A stretch of DNA of 27,500 nt from Oscarella lobularis (Eukaryota; Porifera; Homoscleromorpha; Homosclerophorida; Oscarellidae): NCBI RefSeq assembly GCF_947507565.1, contig NC_089175.1, positions 7,348,698 through 7,376,197 of the forward strand, in the 5' to 3' direction. Position numbers and translations under genes: made by a program. Shown here piece by piece: positions 10,191-27,211 of this stretch. The notes beneath the pieces are model-generated. The model saw only the letters and a program-made list of their open reading frames with translations. It did no database searches and was not told the DNA's origin. Position 1 is the first letter of the stretch. Each line of letters opens with the position of its first letter.

Positions 10191-11280
10191 TTATACTGTA
10201 GGTGAGGGCGTTTCCCAATGACATAGAGCGTTTTGAGGTCGGCGCTGCTCCTCTTCAGTACCGTTACATATCTCCTCGTAGACTTTAAACAATTTCGGTG
10301 TCGCCACAAAGTATCACATTAATTTTGTAGTTGATGACTGGAGCAAAGTCTATTGTTTAGAATAAGCAGCGCAATGCTATACGCACGTGAGAGACTGATA
10401 TTTTGCACAATACTGTATACTGTTTCAATGGTCAAATTGATTGATTGATGTCGAGTTCTAGATGACGACAATATCTATTGGTCCGTTGCTTCAGATCTGC
10501 GACGGCACCTAAAGGCGTCGGGTTTTGGTTCTCGGAACGCCAACGCTATAGGCAACAGTGATTCAGTTAACCAATATAGCGGCACATTGAGTAGCCCTGT
10601 AACTGCGCCATAATCATCTACAACTAACTGGATCATTCGCATTGAAATTCATTCAAAATCTACGTCACGAATGTAAAATCTTAGCTCAACCTCACTGACA
10701 TGTGACTTCAATCAAAAATTGAAGCCTAGTCGCGGTCTTCAGTTCAGAAAAAGACAAGGCAAATCATTTCAGTTTCATCTCTTCGAGCTGGCAGTGCAAT
10801 TAATTAAGCGAATGAGCACTTCAAATTCCAATGTTGTCTTCTCGCACAGAAACTATAAATAGCTAGCAGCAAATCGTGATGTTGTATCAACTAGATGAAG
10901 GTTTTGTTTAGTGATTATTTTACAAGGCGCATATTTTTTAAACCGGATGCCGTAGTTAGTTAAGAGCGCATTTAACTGACGCAAACAGTAAATCGCGCGG
11001 CGCGTGGCCACGTACTCAAATTGCCTTCAATTTATTTATTTCAAATACTCACAGCGATTTTTACAGTATGTTCATGCCAAAATCTTATCTAACGTCACCA
11101 CCATCCTTTCTTTCGTTTTTTGTTGCTGGTTGTCTTTCCGAAAGTTCTGCAACAAATTTTCTTTGACTGTTTTCATCTTCGTCACACGTTCAATCTTCAT
11201 CTCCACCTGAAAATCAAACTCCTATTAGTCTCTGTAAAATAATTGCTCTACGTACCTTTTCTGAATGCGTTCGTATTAGC
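10191..11280. other. Intergenic, nothing recognised
   Basis: No open frame with family similarity, no tRNA-like fold and no clear repeat. One short open frame (11004-11210) is low-complexity and unsupported. Confidence 0.4.
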
Positions 11281-11915
11281 GTTACCCGAGCTACACCGCG
11301 GGGAGGTTCGAACGCTACGTAGCTCATGGCAGCCACCGCAAGCGATGACCACCCGTTCCAAAAAGTGTCGGGCGAGCTTTGACCTCATAGGCCCCCTCAA
11401 GCAGTATCCGCCTGGATGAGTAGTCGGCCCCTAATACCGAATCCCCCGGCGCGACGATACCTGACCACATTGGTAAGCATATAGCTAAGAACCAGGGCTT
11501 CTGAGGAGGAGAGCGGCTGACCACCGCTTGTAGGAGTCGACAGGAAAGGACGTGCAATGCCTGAATCGAAGTCTCCTGAGCCAGATCATCCGCAGTCTAA
11601 TCGTGCCAGTTGGTGAGATAAGTGCCGGCAACCAGACCGCTTGCGACACCCCCTCCGAGCCGTGCCCACTCTGCCTAACGCAGGCCGTGCTCGTTTGGCA
11701 ACAATAAGACGTATAAGCGATCTTTCCGCTCAGTGCGTGAACCGAGGCCGAAGCCCCCCATCGCCCTGCTTACAGGCTCCGGCACGGGATTAGTCCGTGG
11801 GCCACGCTGATCCAACAATCCTGACTGCCCTTTTGCCAATCTCCCGAGCCAGTCCGTCAAGGATGAGACGCAGATTGCTCCGCGCCGCACCCACCCTAGG
11901 CCTCAACTGAAGGAA
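11281..11915. repeat. GC-rich block, probable transposon-derived or repeat sequence
   Basis: Composition changes sharply to GC-rich between AT-rich flanks. No long open frame exists on either strand, only frames interrupted by stops. A GGTTCGAAC string at 11305 resembles an RNA polymerase III B-box, but I find no matching A-box, so a SINE origin is a guess. Confidence 0.35.
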
Positions 11916-11957
11916 AATCGATGTGCACGTTGCTTTTGAACAGCGTAGCCCCACCCA

Positions 11958-12060
11958 TTGCTCTCATTGGTCCGTCAAGGTCACGTGGTTTTACCTAGAG
12001 CTCTCATTGGTTTCTCTGAATAGGTGCGATTTTTCAAACCGGTTTCAATACCGGTTTGAC
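11958..12060. promoter_or_regulatory. Promoter-like cluster: two CCAAT-type boxes, E-box, paired CP2/Grainyhead-type sites
   Basis: GCTCTCATTGGT occurs twice (11960-11971 and 12000-12011), each holding an inverted CCAAT (NF-Y type). CACGTG lies between them near 11982. AAACCGGTTT (12036-12045) and TACCGGTTTG (12049-12058) match the AACCGGTT core of the Grainyhead/CP2 family. The cluster lies 280-380 nt before the candidate gene at 12340. Confidence 0.45.
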
Positions 12061-12339
12061 TGTTGATTACACAATGATTATGGTCAGCAATTCTATTTTT
12101 AGCAATGAATGATGTAAGCTTTGTCGCCTCAAGTTCAAGATGGTGGAAGATGCCTCGTGTTCGCCTTTCTCTTCTAAATGGTTTCTTGTCTTACGTTTCG
12201 CGTAGATTGTCGTAGAACGGGCATTCGCGGGCTTGTCTTCAAACGGGACATCGCACAACGAACAAACACGTGATTTCGTCGAATCGATGAAGAAGAAAGC
12301 GTGGCGTAGAAGACGAAAGCGGTCGACTTCGGCGCCGCG

Positions 12340-12874
12340 ATGTCGTTGGAATTAAAGACGAATGCAAACGACAACGTCGGTAAGCGTTCCGTCGATCGGG
12401 TGCCCTTTTTTCGCGATAAAAAAGGGGATCTCTCCACGCGGCCTTCGCCGATCACTTTCTCCTCGTTTTTTCGCAGCGATCCACATCTAAGAAGCAAGAA
12501 TCGATCGAGAACTCGTGCTCAAGATTGGAGAAACGGTGCAAGTATTCGACCAAGTAACGTTTTTCTCGATCTCTATCTCTTCGTAGCTCTCTCACTCTCT
12601 TGTGCACTGTAGGCAAAATGGAGCGATAGAAGGCTACATACGTCAAAGCGAACGGTGAGCGATAAGGAAAAGAGCGACTTCTATTTTATCCGTTCTTTCC
12701 TAGGAGAAAGAAAAACGCCACGAAAACAAAATCATGGCGAATTTTCACCGCTTCGTTGCCTCTAGCAACGAGTACAACAGCAATTCGTTCCGTCGTCTGT
12801 CGCCACCTCGCCGGAAGTCAGTTTCCGTTTCCGTGGCGACGACGATGACGTCGTTTGCGTCCGCACCGTCGTAG
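12340..12874 (+). CDS. Candidate small four-exon gene, unknown function
   Basis: Exons 12340-12379, 12492-12553, 12613-12654 and 12704-12874 join in matching phases (1, 0, 0). They read from ATG to TAG with 104 codons, and the introns (112, 59 and 49 nt) suit this genome. Exon 2 encodes RELVLKIGETVQVFDQ, which resembles the start of an SH3-like domain, but the next exon in this frame does not continue one. The C-terminal part is Ser/Arg-rich. Other frames in this interval also look protein-like, so the model may be wrong or the gene may be decayed. I do not recognise a family. Confidence 0.35.
12755..12769. promoter_or_regulatory. X-box (RFX-type) palindrome
   Basis: GTTGCCTCTAGCAAC fits the RFX consensus GTNRCC-N3-RGYAAC at every fixed position and is an imperfect palindrome. 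RFX sites typically lie upstream of cilium genes. The target here is unclear because the site falls inside the last exon of the candidate gene. Confidence 0.45.
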
Positions 12875-12969
12875 AAATTCCGTCGCCGTGACCATGACGA
12901 CGTCTGAAAAGAAGCAGTTACGTTCGAAACCGAGGACGTCGCAGAAGCCAATCGCCATGCCGAAGAGAA

Positions 12970-13860
12970 GCTGATTGAGACGGAGAGAAGAACATTACGG
13001 CGTTCTGACGTGACATCGGGTATGCTTGGGACATGAAGAGTATTTGGATGCTGATTTTTTTCTTAGGTTGTATGTACGTCTGACGCTTTTATTTCTCCGT
13101 GCGGATTCGCGATTTTGAGACCGTGTCACAGCACAGAATGTCATGGTAAACGATCTCTTTATCAGTATTACGATCTCAATTTTATCGATTTTGTCATCAC
13201 TGCGGCACTCTCAATTTCCTAGCCACAAGAGGAAGAGTCGTTCGGAAACATCGATGAAGAATTGAGGTTGTGTCAACGATCACAATAGAAGCTCCAAAGC
13301 TGGTTGGCGAAAATCTGCGCGGCTTTCAGACTGAGCTTATCCTGTTCAGACGGACTCACGATTCCGGTATGCTTGGGACATGAAGAGTATTTGGATTCTG
13401 ATTTTTTCTTAGGTCATACGTACGTACGTACGTACGTCTGACGCTTTTATTTCTTCGTGGGGAATTGCGTTTTTGAGACCATGTCACTGCACAGAATGTC
13501 ATGGTAAGGAATCTCTTTATCAATAATACATTATGTCCATTTTATTGATTTTAGATTGATTGTCTTTGTGGTGTCAATGACAACTATACTAGAATCTCCA
13601 AAGCCCATTGGGACCTGAGAGAAAATCTGCGTGGCGTTCAGACTGACTTTATCCTGTTCAGACGGACTCACGTTTCAGGTATGCTTGGGATATGAAGGCT
13701 ATTTGGATGTTGATTATTATTTCTTAGGTTGCACTTCTTACACGTTTAATTCTCGCTGCAGCTTTTCAACTGTCAGTCCATTCAGCACGGAGTATCATGG
13801 TAAATTGATTGATTTATCAATAGTACGTAGACGTTCTCAATTTTATCAATAGATTCTCCT
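12970..13860 (+). pseudogene. Tandemly triplicated exon pair, decayed or unusual gene
   Basis: Three units, spaced about 347 and 312 nt, each have an exon-like end at 13019, 13366 and 13678. A conserved ~46-nt intron (GTATGCTTGGG..TTCTTAG) and a second exon follow at 13067-13145, 13413-13503 and 13728-13799. The third unit is open as GCTSYTFNSRCSFSTV, ending EYHG, in phase 1-1. The others read SPCGFAILRPCHSTECHG but carry shifts (an ACGT expansion at 13417-13437). The upstream exon reads LRGFQTELILFRRTH. The family is unknown, and continuity between units fails in places. Confidence 0.4.
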
Positions 13861-14450
13861 GTTGCTGGTCGTTGGGCCGTTTCATAACCGCATCACGGAC
13901 ATATGTCTCACTGCGGCGGTTTCAATGCGATTGGTAATTAAATATTTCCTCAAAAATTATTGATTTTCTGTTTATGTCTGCTTTTCAAGGGACCCTATAT
14001 TAATTACACTTCTCAAAGCGAAGCGACGATGCATCGAAACGAATCATTACGTCGCCTCTGACGTCACCATCTTGCGTCACTTCAAAGCCCGTCGTTTTTA
14101 CGTCGTCATTTCAGCGACAACAGCTTACTTCACTTAGAATACTTCAAAGGTGAGAGTAGGAGAATGTTTTTCATCTATTGCAGCTATTTATGTATTTTTT
14201 AAGGTACGTGGAAAGGGTGAAAGCAAGCTGTGTGCTCTTCGTATTTGTAGTTAGCTAGTTATTTTGTTTTTGTCTTGCATGCTCGGTATTGCACGTGAAG
14301 CTGAATGTTTTTCTTACGCCGTAGAACTGTAACCGTATCGCGTGAATAGAATAAACGTCTACGGCACGCACGTCGACGACTCATAGCACATATAGAGAGA
14401 GATAACGTTTTTATTTCATATACCCGGAAATAACCCGGAAGTAGCTAAGA
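13861..14450. other. Intergenic, no gene seen
   Basis: No supported open frame. Two ETS-like CCCGGAA cores lie near 14423-14441 and a CACGTG at 14292-14297. These are single motif matches only. Confidence 0.35.
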
Positions 14451-14935
14451 GACGAAATAAAAATTCCCCTCGGCTTTTTCATGCGGGAGGGGGCTTTGAC
14501 CCAAGCCCCCTAAGGAGGAACAGTTCACCCGTCTGTTCCGAGGGGAGCCTTTATTATATATCCCAAAGGCACAGGGAAAATGTATGCCAGCTGCCCTCAT
14601 AAAATCAATAGGTAGGCAGGCATATTTTTCTGTAGGCGTCATTCTTCAGGAGAGTCTACCAATATAGATAGTAGCCTCGTCCGGAGATACACGCCTGGTG
14701 AGTGGGCAGTTTTCCAGCTCGGGGCCGCACAACCGCTTCAGCGGTTGATGTAGGCCTACCCAGGAGATGGGACAGTTTAGACGCTAAGGCCTCGTTATCC
14801 AGGAGGCATACAAGCAGTTTAGGAGACTGCATCTATGGAATAAAGATGCAAATCTCCGCAGTCCGGCAGATGGACCGACCCGTCATGCTGAGGACGTTGG
14901 GACCGCGGTCTACCTCTTCGTCACTTCAATAACTA
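14451..14935. repeat. Second GC-rich, probably repeat-derived block
   Basis: Sharp change to GC-rich sequence with no long open frame. It begins with a CCCCTCGG..CCGAGGGG inverted pair (14465-14472 and 14537-14544), which could fold as a long hairpin. It ends in an A-rich run after 14932, as expected of a retroposed sequence on the + strand. No family is recognised. Confidence 0.35.
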
Positions 14936-15065
14936 AAAAAAATGAAAAATAATTATTAGCTCAAATGAATTGGCATAGAATAATTCAATACCATGACGTT
15001 AAAAAGGGCAGAAAAGCCCCACTGTTGATTCATAAATAAAACCGTGAGCTATATCTAGCTTATGG

Positions 15066-15066
<1 letters not shown>

Positions 15067-15102
<36 letters not shown>
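15067..15102. repeat. (TATC)n microsatellite
   Basis: Nine perfect tetranucleotide units, followed by imperfect TCTC and CTATC copies to about 15118. Confidence 0.97.
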
Positions 15103-15103
<1 letters not shown>

Positions 15104-15228
15104 CTCTAGCCTATCTATTCGCACAGATAAGTGAAAAAAATCAGATACTGTATATAAAGGTCTCTTGCTTAATTTTTATATTCCTTTCAAAGTTCTCCTA
15201 TAAAGACTTACATGTTTCCATTCACGCT

Positions 15229-15332
15229 TCAGCCAATTCCTGCTCTCTGAGCGTCGAAAACTCGCTCCTGCTTCTGCTTCTCGCGTTTCAGTTTCCCAAT
15301 TCGCTGGAGTTCACGTCTTCCACCGTTGTGAG
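15229..15332 (-). CDS. Possible isolated terminal exon with charged helix
   Basis: On the - strand, after a TTAG acceptor near 15333, one frame reads GGRRELQRIGKLKREKQ and then QERVFDAQRAGIG before TGA at 15229-15231. The charged helical character looks coding. I could not extend it to a convincing upstream exon, and the region to its right (to 15900) is GC-rich without a supported frame. Confidence 0.2.
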
Positions 15333-16185
15333 CTCTAATACGAAACAAAAACGTCGGTGACTATGCAGGCGAGTTGATTCGGTTCTTGCGCGCCGCGATC
15401 GTCCTATTAAAACGCTAGAAGTAGCGAGATCTTTGGAGTTAGAGCTTCCAGACCTCAGCACGCGGCGAAGGGGGCCTCTCGAGTCGATTCACGCGCTTTC
15501 CTACCTCTTCTCTTTATTTGTAACAGGCCGAACAGGACTTTGAAGCAGAATAAACGCTCATTTCTCGCGTCTTGGATGAAAAGGCTACTCACGTGACGAT
15601 CAGTACAATCCCGGACGGACTTTTATAATAAAATTCTGTTTCAAAACAAAACGTTCTAGTGAAGTACCGTGCAATCCCGTGGAGCTCGCGCAATAGATCG
15701 TTAAAAAAGGCTTACGAGCGGGCGCGTGCAACTGAGCATTGCGCTGCAGCGGATTAGCGCGAATCTCTGCGTTGTTCTAGCGCAAAGGGCCACGCACGCG
15801 CTCATGCACCAAACCAGTTCTACGCCGAGGATTCGCGGGAAAAAAAAGACGCGCGCGCTTGTACACGAGTCCCTAAGCTAACCGATCATGCCACTCCTGC
15901 TCCATAACACAGGAGAAAAAAGAATGCAACTATTTATCATGCCACAATATAAAAACCAGCACAATATAAAAACATGCACAAAAAGATATTCTTTTTCAGT
16001 TATCTTCTGCTCTTGATTCACCTACAATATCGTGTCAGTGAAAAGACACGATACAATGACAGAAAACGCTTACCTTTCCACAATGATACTCCAGCAAATT
16101 CTCGTACTCTGAAAAGAGAACAAAAATTATTAATAAGAAATTTCCATGAAATACTAGAATAAAAATTAATATTAATTACACCTAA
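15333..16185. other. Intergenic, mixed composition, no gene seen
   Basis: GC-rich to about 15890, then AT-rich. An open frame at 15974-16162 is low-complexity and unlike any family I know. Confidence 0.35.
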
Positions 16186-16189
16186 TAAT

Positions 16190-16325
16190 AATTAAACCTG
16201 TAAAGAAAATAAAAACCTGCAAAAAACATAAACCTGTGATAAATAAAAACCTGTGAAAAAAAGAAAGCTATGAAAAAAATAAAAACCTGTGGAAGAAATA
16301 AAAACCTGCAAATAAAAAACCTACT
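16190..16325. repeat. A-rich minisatellite, core 'aaataaaaacctg'
   Basis: The core 'ataaaaacctgtga' or a close variant recurs about seven times at irregular spacing of 14-25 nt. Confidence 0.85.
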
Positions 16326-16354
16326 ACCCTAAAAAAAGAAAAGCAGGAACTTGA

Positions 16355-16440
16355 TAACAACCTAGATTACCTTATAAATCCATTGACCTAAAATAAGCCT
16401 ATATACTAATCAACCTAGATTACCTGAAAATCCACTGAAT
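16355..16440. repeat. Short direct duplication
   Basis: 'aacctagattacct' followed by 'aaatccattga' (with small changes) occurs twice, about 50 nt apart. Confidence 0.75.
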
Positions 16441-16449
16441 AATGGTCTA

Positions 16450-18085
16450 AAGCACGTGGCAGCTGCTAGCTAAGCACGTGAAGAGGAAAGGAGCTACAAG
16501 CCTACTACTCAAACCATCCTACCCTACTAGCAGCCACCAACTAAACCTTAGTGCATAGGGAGAGGACCCGTGCAAACTAACGTAGTGATGCAAACGAAGC
16601 ACGTGAGGGAGGAAGTGCCATTACTGCATTATACCGATTTGTTGTCCCGCTACACTCTCTGCAACGTACACAATTGGGCTTCGTGCACTGCAACGACCAC
16701 CAGCCCTCACTCGCGGACCCCAACCCGCCCTCGATTAGACTTTCGGAAATCAGACCTAATGGTTAGACTGTCGGAAATTTTCTATGCCTGCGAGCGTGGG
16801 CAGTGGCATCGCAGGCATTCGGCGCCGTGTACGTCACAGGGAGCCCCGCCCCCTAAGTGCACGCCTACACCAATGGGGCCCCAATGGGTGACCTGTTGGC
16901 TGCGCTGACACAAGGCAGTCTTCTTCCTTTCTTCTTCGCTCTTTCGTCGCGAAACTAAAGAAAAAGAAGAAGGGAATGAAATGAAACGAAGTGCGAGTGC
17001 ACGTGATAAGGGATCGACGAATGGCGAAAGGATTACGCGAGCGTCGTCACGTCCGCGATCCGTGTCACGTCGCCGCTCGTAGCGAAAAAGTCGCTGGAGA
17101 GCAGAAACATCCACGCGCGCGCTCTACGTCGTTCTCCGCGTTGAGACAGGACACTGCCATTGTCGCAACGTGCCGCGCGGACGAAAATGAACAGGAAACG
17201 GGCGCTTACCTATTGGCGTGTTTGAATCTGCGCTGCTTGAGCTGCAAAGAGGGGAAGAAGTCGGTGCGATGAGCCTGCATCGAGCTGAGTCTCTTCTGAG
17301 AGTGTGGATTCAGAAAAAGCCGGAATTCTACTAGACGGGACTCGACAAGTCGTCGTCACGTGATAAATTTTAATAGCTTTTCTAACGCGAGAAAAGATTC
17401 GTCGTTGATGCAACTGACGTAGGAAGTTTACTGCATAAGAGATATTGCGTCCAGCTAGTTGTTAGAAAATCGGGGCTCCATTAGGGAAAAACGTCGTTTG
17501 GAGGCATAACTTCATTCAATTTGCTCTGACGGTACGCAGATAAGTACAAACAAAGTTTAAGAAGCGGTATGACTAGTAAGAGTGAGACAGAACCTTTTTG
17601 GGAGGTACGTCGTAGTAGAAATCGACCTTCTGCCTTTCGCGATATCTTCGCTCCCAAGAAAGACGCCCTTTTAGCTCAGTTTGCAAAGCAGTATACTACT
17701 GAAACGAAACCTGCAGTAACGCGCAAGCATCGATTTGAGTTCGTATCTACCCACGTGTCCTACCTCGTGGCATGTCATAAAGCAGAAAGAACATCATCAT
17801 AACAAGAAATACTCACACTCTATCGTTTCACGTAAAGGCTCTTTGATTGATTGCTATTGCTTTATTTATTTTTTTATTGGCTACGTGCACAATGTTTGTA
17901 AGACTCGCTTTTGCACATCCCCTATCCCTCTTTGCGAAGCCTCATATCGACCAGCGGATGTGGCTAGGAGCCAAACTTAGAACCATTCCTAAGACTTCTT
18001 GCATACTGACGATTACCCTGCTAATTGATCACCGGACGTGACTGTTACAGAGGCCTCCTATTCTACTATACAGATAGCCCAAGAG
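16450..18085. other. Upstream region of the tandem-kinase receptor, E-box rich, no gene seen
   Basis: CACGTG occurs at 16453, 16475, 16600, 17000, 17357 and 17752 (and at 15590 just before), well above the one per ~4 kb expected by chance. Several short open frames exist on both strands but lack ATG starts, introns or family similarity. The stretch probably includes the promoter of the receptor starting at 18086. Confidence 0.4.
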
Positions 18086-24467
<6,382 letters not shown>

Positions 24468-25031
24468 GTCACAAGTCATCTATATGCTGAAGAACAAACT
24501 GTATTATTAATTAATTGACTAATTATTCGCTAGCTGCAGAAATACTCCAGAGAGTTGCCCATTTTCGCTCAAAGAATCGCAAGGCATACCTATCATCTAC
24601 AAAGAAAGCCTGTGTTAAGATTAGCAGTAAAGGTAAACGTCTTGTTTGGATGCTCAGCTCGATCTCAAGGCCCCCGCTTCAATCGCACCACAGCAAAGTC
24701 ATCGTACGTGAAATTCACCTGTATTCCTTTGAGATAGACGCGTCTAAACCAGCGATCAGTATCGTAGAAGGACAGAAAAAGCGGATTGCATGTCGTGGAC
24801 GCGCGCGCTAGTCTCTATGTCATTCCCGTCTGCCCGGCCTCTTTTTCCCGCATCCAATGCCTTGTCAGCGGCGTACTTAGCGAGAGAGTCGCAGTAGCGT
24901 AAAATCTGGTCTCTTAACTTTCTCTCAGCGCGCACTTACGCGAAGAGAAACGCTGTCGTAGGCGTGGTCAATTCCTCCGTGACCAACTGTGACGTCTCCT
25001 ATGTGTCGTCACTGTGTGTTAGTGTATGATT
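24468..25031. other. Convergent intergenic spacer
   Basis: Separates the receptor stop from the stop of the - strand gene, so it holds both 3' UTRs. An open frame at 24515-24811 has no family similarity or ATG support. No clear polyadenylation hexamer is seen. Confidence 0.4.
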
Positions 25032-27184
25032 TTAGGACTTGCATTTCTCATAGAAAAGAACATAGCACTGCGATCCTCTTACGGAACTTGAGTCCACTGA
25101 ACTGACACTAGAACATTTCTTACTTTAGGTACATATATAGTGTTTGAGTTATTTACCTGTAGTCATTGAAAAGATACCATTCACCTGTGACGTAATGCTT
25201 GCACGTGGCCGTGTAATGACCCCCGAATATACTTCCCGTGTGATTAGAAACTGCATATAATTTATAGAGACACTCGCCACCTAAAAATAGAAAAATCTAA
25301 ATAGAATACTTATTGATAATTAATTAATTAATTAAATAAATGACCTTTTCTGCGAAAATTTGAATCTAGAAAAGGTTCCAAATTTAGTTCACGTTCCACG
25401 GGAAATTTTATGACGTCGGAAATTTTAGTGCGGTACCTTAGCCCACCAAATCTCTTTAGATCTAAATTCAAAACCTGAGACATAGATATTTATTATAATG
25501 AATGACTTACGTATGACAAGTATTGGAGGAAGTTTGCTTAATTTAAGACTTTTTGTACATCTACGCTTCTTATTACATTTAGTACAAAACTAGAAAAAGA
25601 AATAATTAAAAATAGAGAGAATTTTTAGAGATACGTAGTTTTCCAACCGGACTGTTGTCTCCATCCAACGTTTCCGGTTCCGTGAACAATTCAAAACAAT
25701 CTGCAAGGGTAAAATCCAGTGACGTGGAAAATCCCAAACTGCCATACGAAGAAGAAGACAAATGCTTCTATAAAAGATAGAGTCTATGTTTCCTTTAATT
25801 TCTTTTCCTTCCCGTCTTACCCTACGTGGAATGGGAAGAGACAAATCCCAGAAGGGATCATACGTAATCGACAGATGAGAACAGGATTCAAACGTGACTG
25901 TACTCATCAGCTGACCAACGAAAAGGTCTCCAGGAAAAAACTATTTTAAAAAAATTCATACTCTACGTCTTTTCTTACCAGCTATTTTGCTATTTTCACG
26001 TGCATGATATGTCTCTGAAGCCAAATCAGAATCACTCGAATTTCTTCTAAAATACTAATTTAAATATGATTAAATAGGATTACAATTTTCACTTACGTAG
26101 CCAAATCGTTTGCTGATTTAGAATCATTTCTCAAGTCGTCATGGAGACCGTCAAGTAAAAATCGCAGAAACTCTTGAGCATCTTGTTGACTGTATGAAAT
26201 TATTATTTCAATAGCCAATGCATCAATCTGTCTCCATACCTATATCCTACAAATCTCGGCGCAAATCTTTGAATTTGACTTTTGAATTCAGTCGGCGACA
26301 AGGGACTGCTCTCATTCCCACTCCACATGCGTTTCACAAGATCAGCATAGGCTAAATATTAATTTCAAATCCAGTGAACGTATTCAATTACGAAAAGAGT
26401 TTCCTTGCCTCTTACTAAACGCCCTTTCATGTGACTTTTCTTATTCAATTTCGTCTCGTACTTATCCGAGACAAAGAAGTCGGTTAGAAGTCGCGTTTGA
26501 CTCAAACACTGAAGCATGGAATTCATAAAACACTGAGAAAAAAATGTGGTTAACCACGCAAAAAATAACGAAAATAAAATTTGAGCTCACTGTATTTCCC
26601 AAATTACGAAGACCCACGAAACCCTTTCGACAAACAGACGTCTCAAAATTTGATTTTCGTAGCTTCGTCGTAGAATAATCACAATCTCGTCCCAAGTCGA
26701 TTTTTTCTCTTGATAATGACGTGACTTTCGTTTCTCGCAGTAGAAAATCGTCTTTTGACGAATTCGAACGCGAACGAGTTACAGTCACATGAGATGGAAT
26801 TGATTCGATGCTATTCGATCGTCGAAGAGAGCTGCGACTATAATCAGAGCCTGTATCAATCTGGCTTGCATCTAATCTCTTAGACAGAATTCTTGGTGTG
26901 GAAGCAGGGACGTAATCGAAGCGAGTGCCTGCGCCGTAATTACGAGAACTAGCGTCGTTCCTGAATGGCGTAGTCGCTTTTACTGGCTCGTGGCGGCCGG
27001 TTAGCGCTCTCATTGACTCGTTTTTGTAGCTGGATGTCTGTTTAGGTCGAGGATCGGGCGGTAACTGGCGAGGCGATCCCCCTAGAAGGTACTTGCGTTG
27101 TAGTCTCGACGACCTTTGTGATGTCGATGCCGTTGAGCCGCTAGTGTTTCTCCACGGTAAGATCGGAGATCGTCTTGTCGCCAT
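25032..27184 (-). CDS. Ubiquitin-specific protease, USP2/USP21-like
   Basis: Deubiquitinating cysteine protease, complete, 537 residues. Exons in coding order: 27184-26591, 26532-26409, 26351-26240, 26189-26097, 26046-25979, 25927-25821, 25767-25648, 25589-25511, 25461-25345, 25280-25157, 25107-25032; the sum is 538 codons with stop and all phases agree. Residues 1-185 are a Ser/Arg-rich, probably disordered region. The catalytic core follows: [21 protein letters not shown] (nucleophile Cys), [62 protein letters not shown] (catalytic His), [10 protein letters not shown] and YVLFYEK. The start at 27184 (acaacATGg) is preferred because the upstream frame has no ATG. The closest known layouts are USP2 and USP21; orthology is not decided. 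Confidence 0.93.
26352..26408 (-). other. GC-AG intron in the USP gene
   Basis: On the - strand AGAG|GCAAGG leads to ATTTAG|CC. Splicing gives [15 protein letters not shown], as expected in USPs. The alternative GTAAGA twelve bases upstream would shift the frame to a stop. Confidence 0.75.
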
Positions 27185-27196
27185 GTTGTAAACAGT

Positions 27197-27202
27197 CACG
27201 TG
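27197..27202. promoter_or_regulatory. E-box CACGTG just upstream of the USP start
   Basis: CACGTG lies 13 nt before the start codon and abuts an AGCAAC half-site (27206-27211). It could be a core promoter element or lie in the 5' UTR. Confidence 0.35.
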
Positions 27203-27211
27203 CCTAGCAAC

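Noticed and set aside
11300..11375. tRNA gene or tRNA-derived SINE head around GGTTCGAAC
   Set aside because: No acceptor-stem pairing and no A-box at the right distance.
11324..11890. Open frames on the - strand in the GC-rich island
   Set aside because: Stops interrupt the region, the frames use different phases and nothing resembles a transposase or reverse transcriptase.
16570..17272. Overlapping open frames on both strands
   Set aside because: The + frames begin with GTG rather than ATG, composition is low-complexity and no family is recognised.
27200..27211. X-box at the USP promoter
   Set aside because: Only the AGCAAC half fits the RFX consensus; the other half fails at fixed positions.
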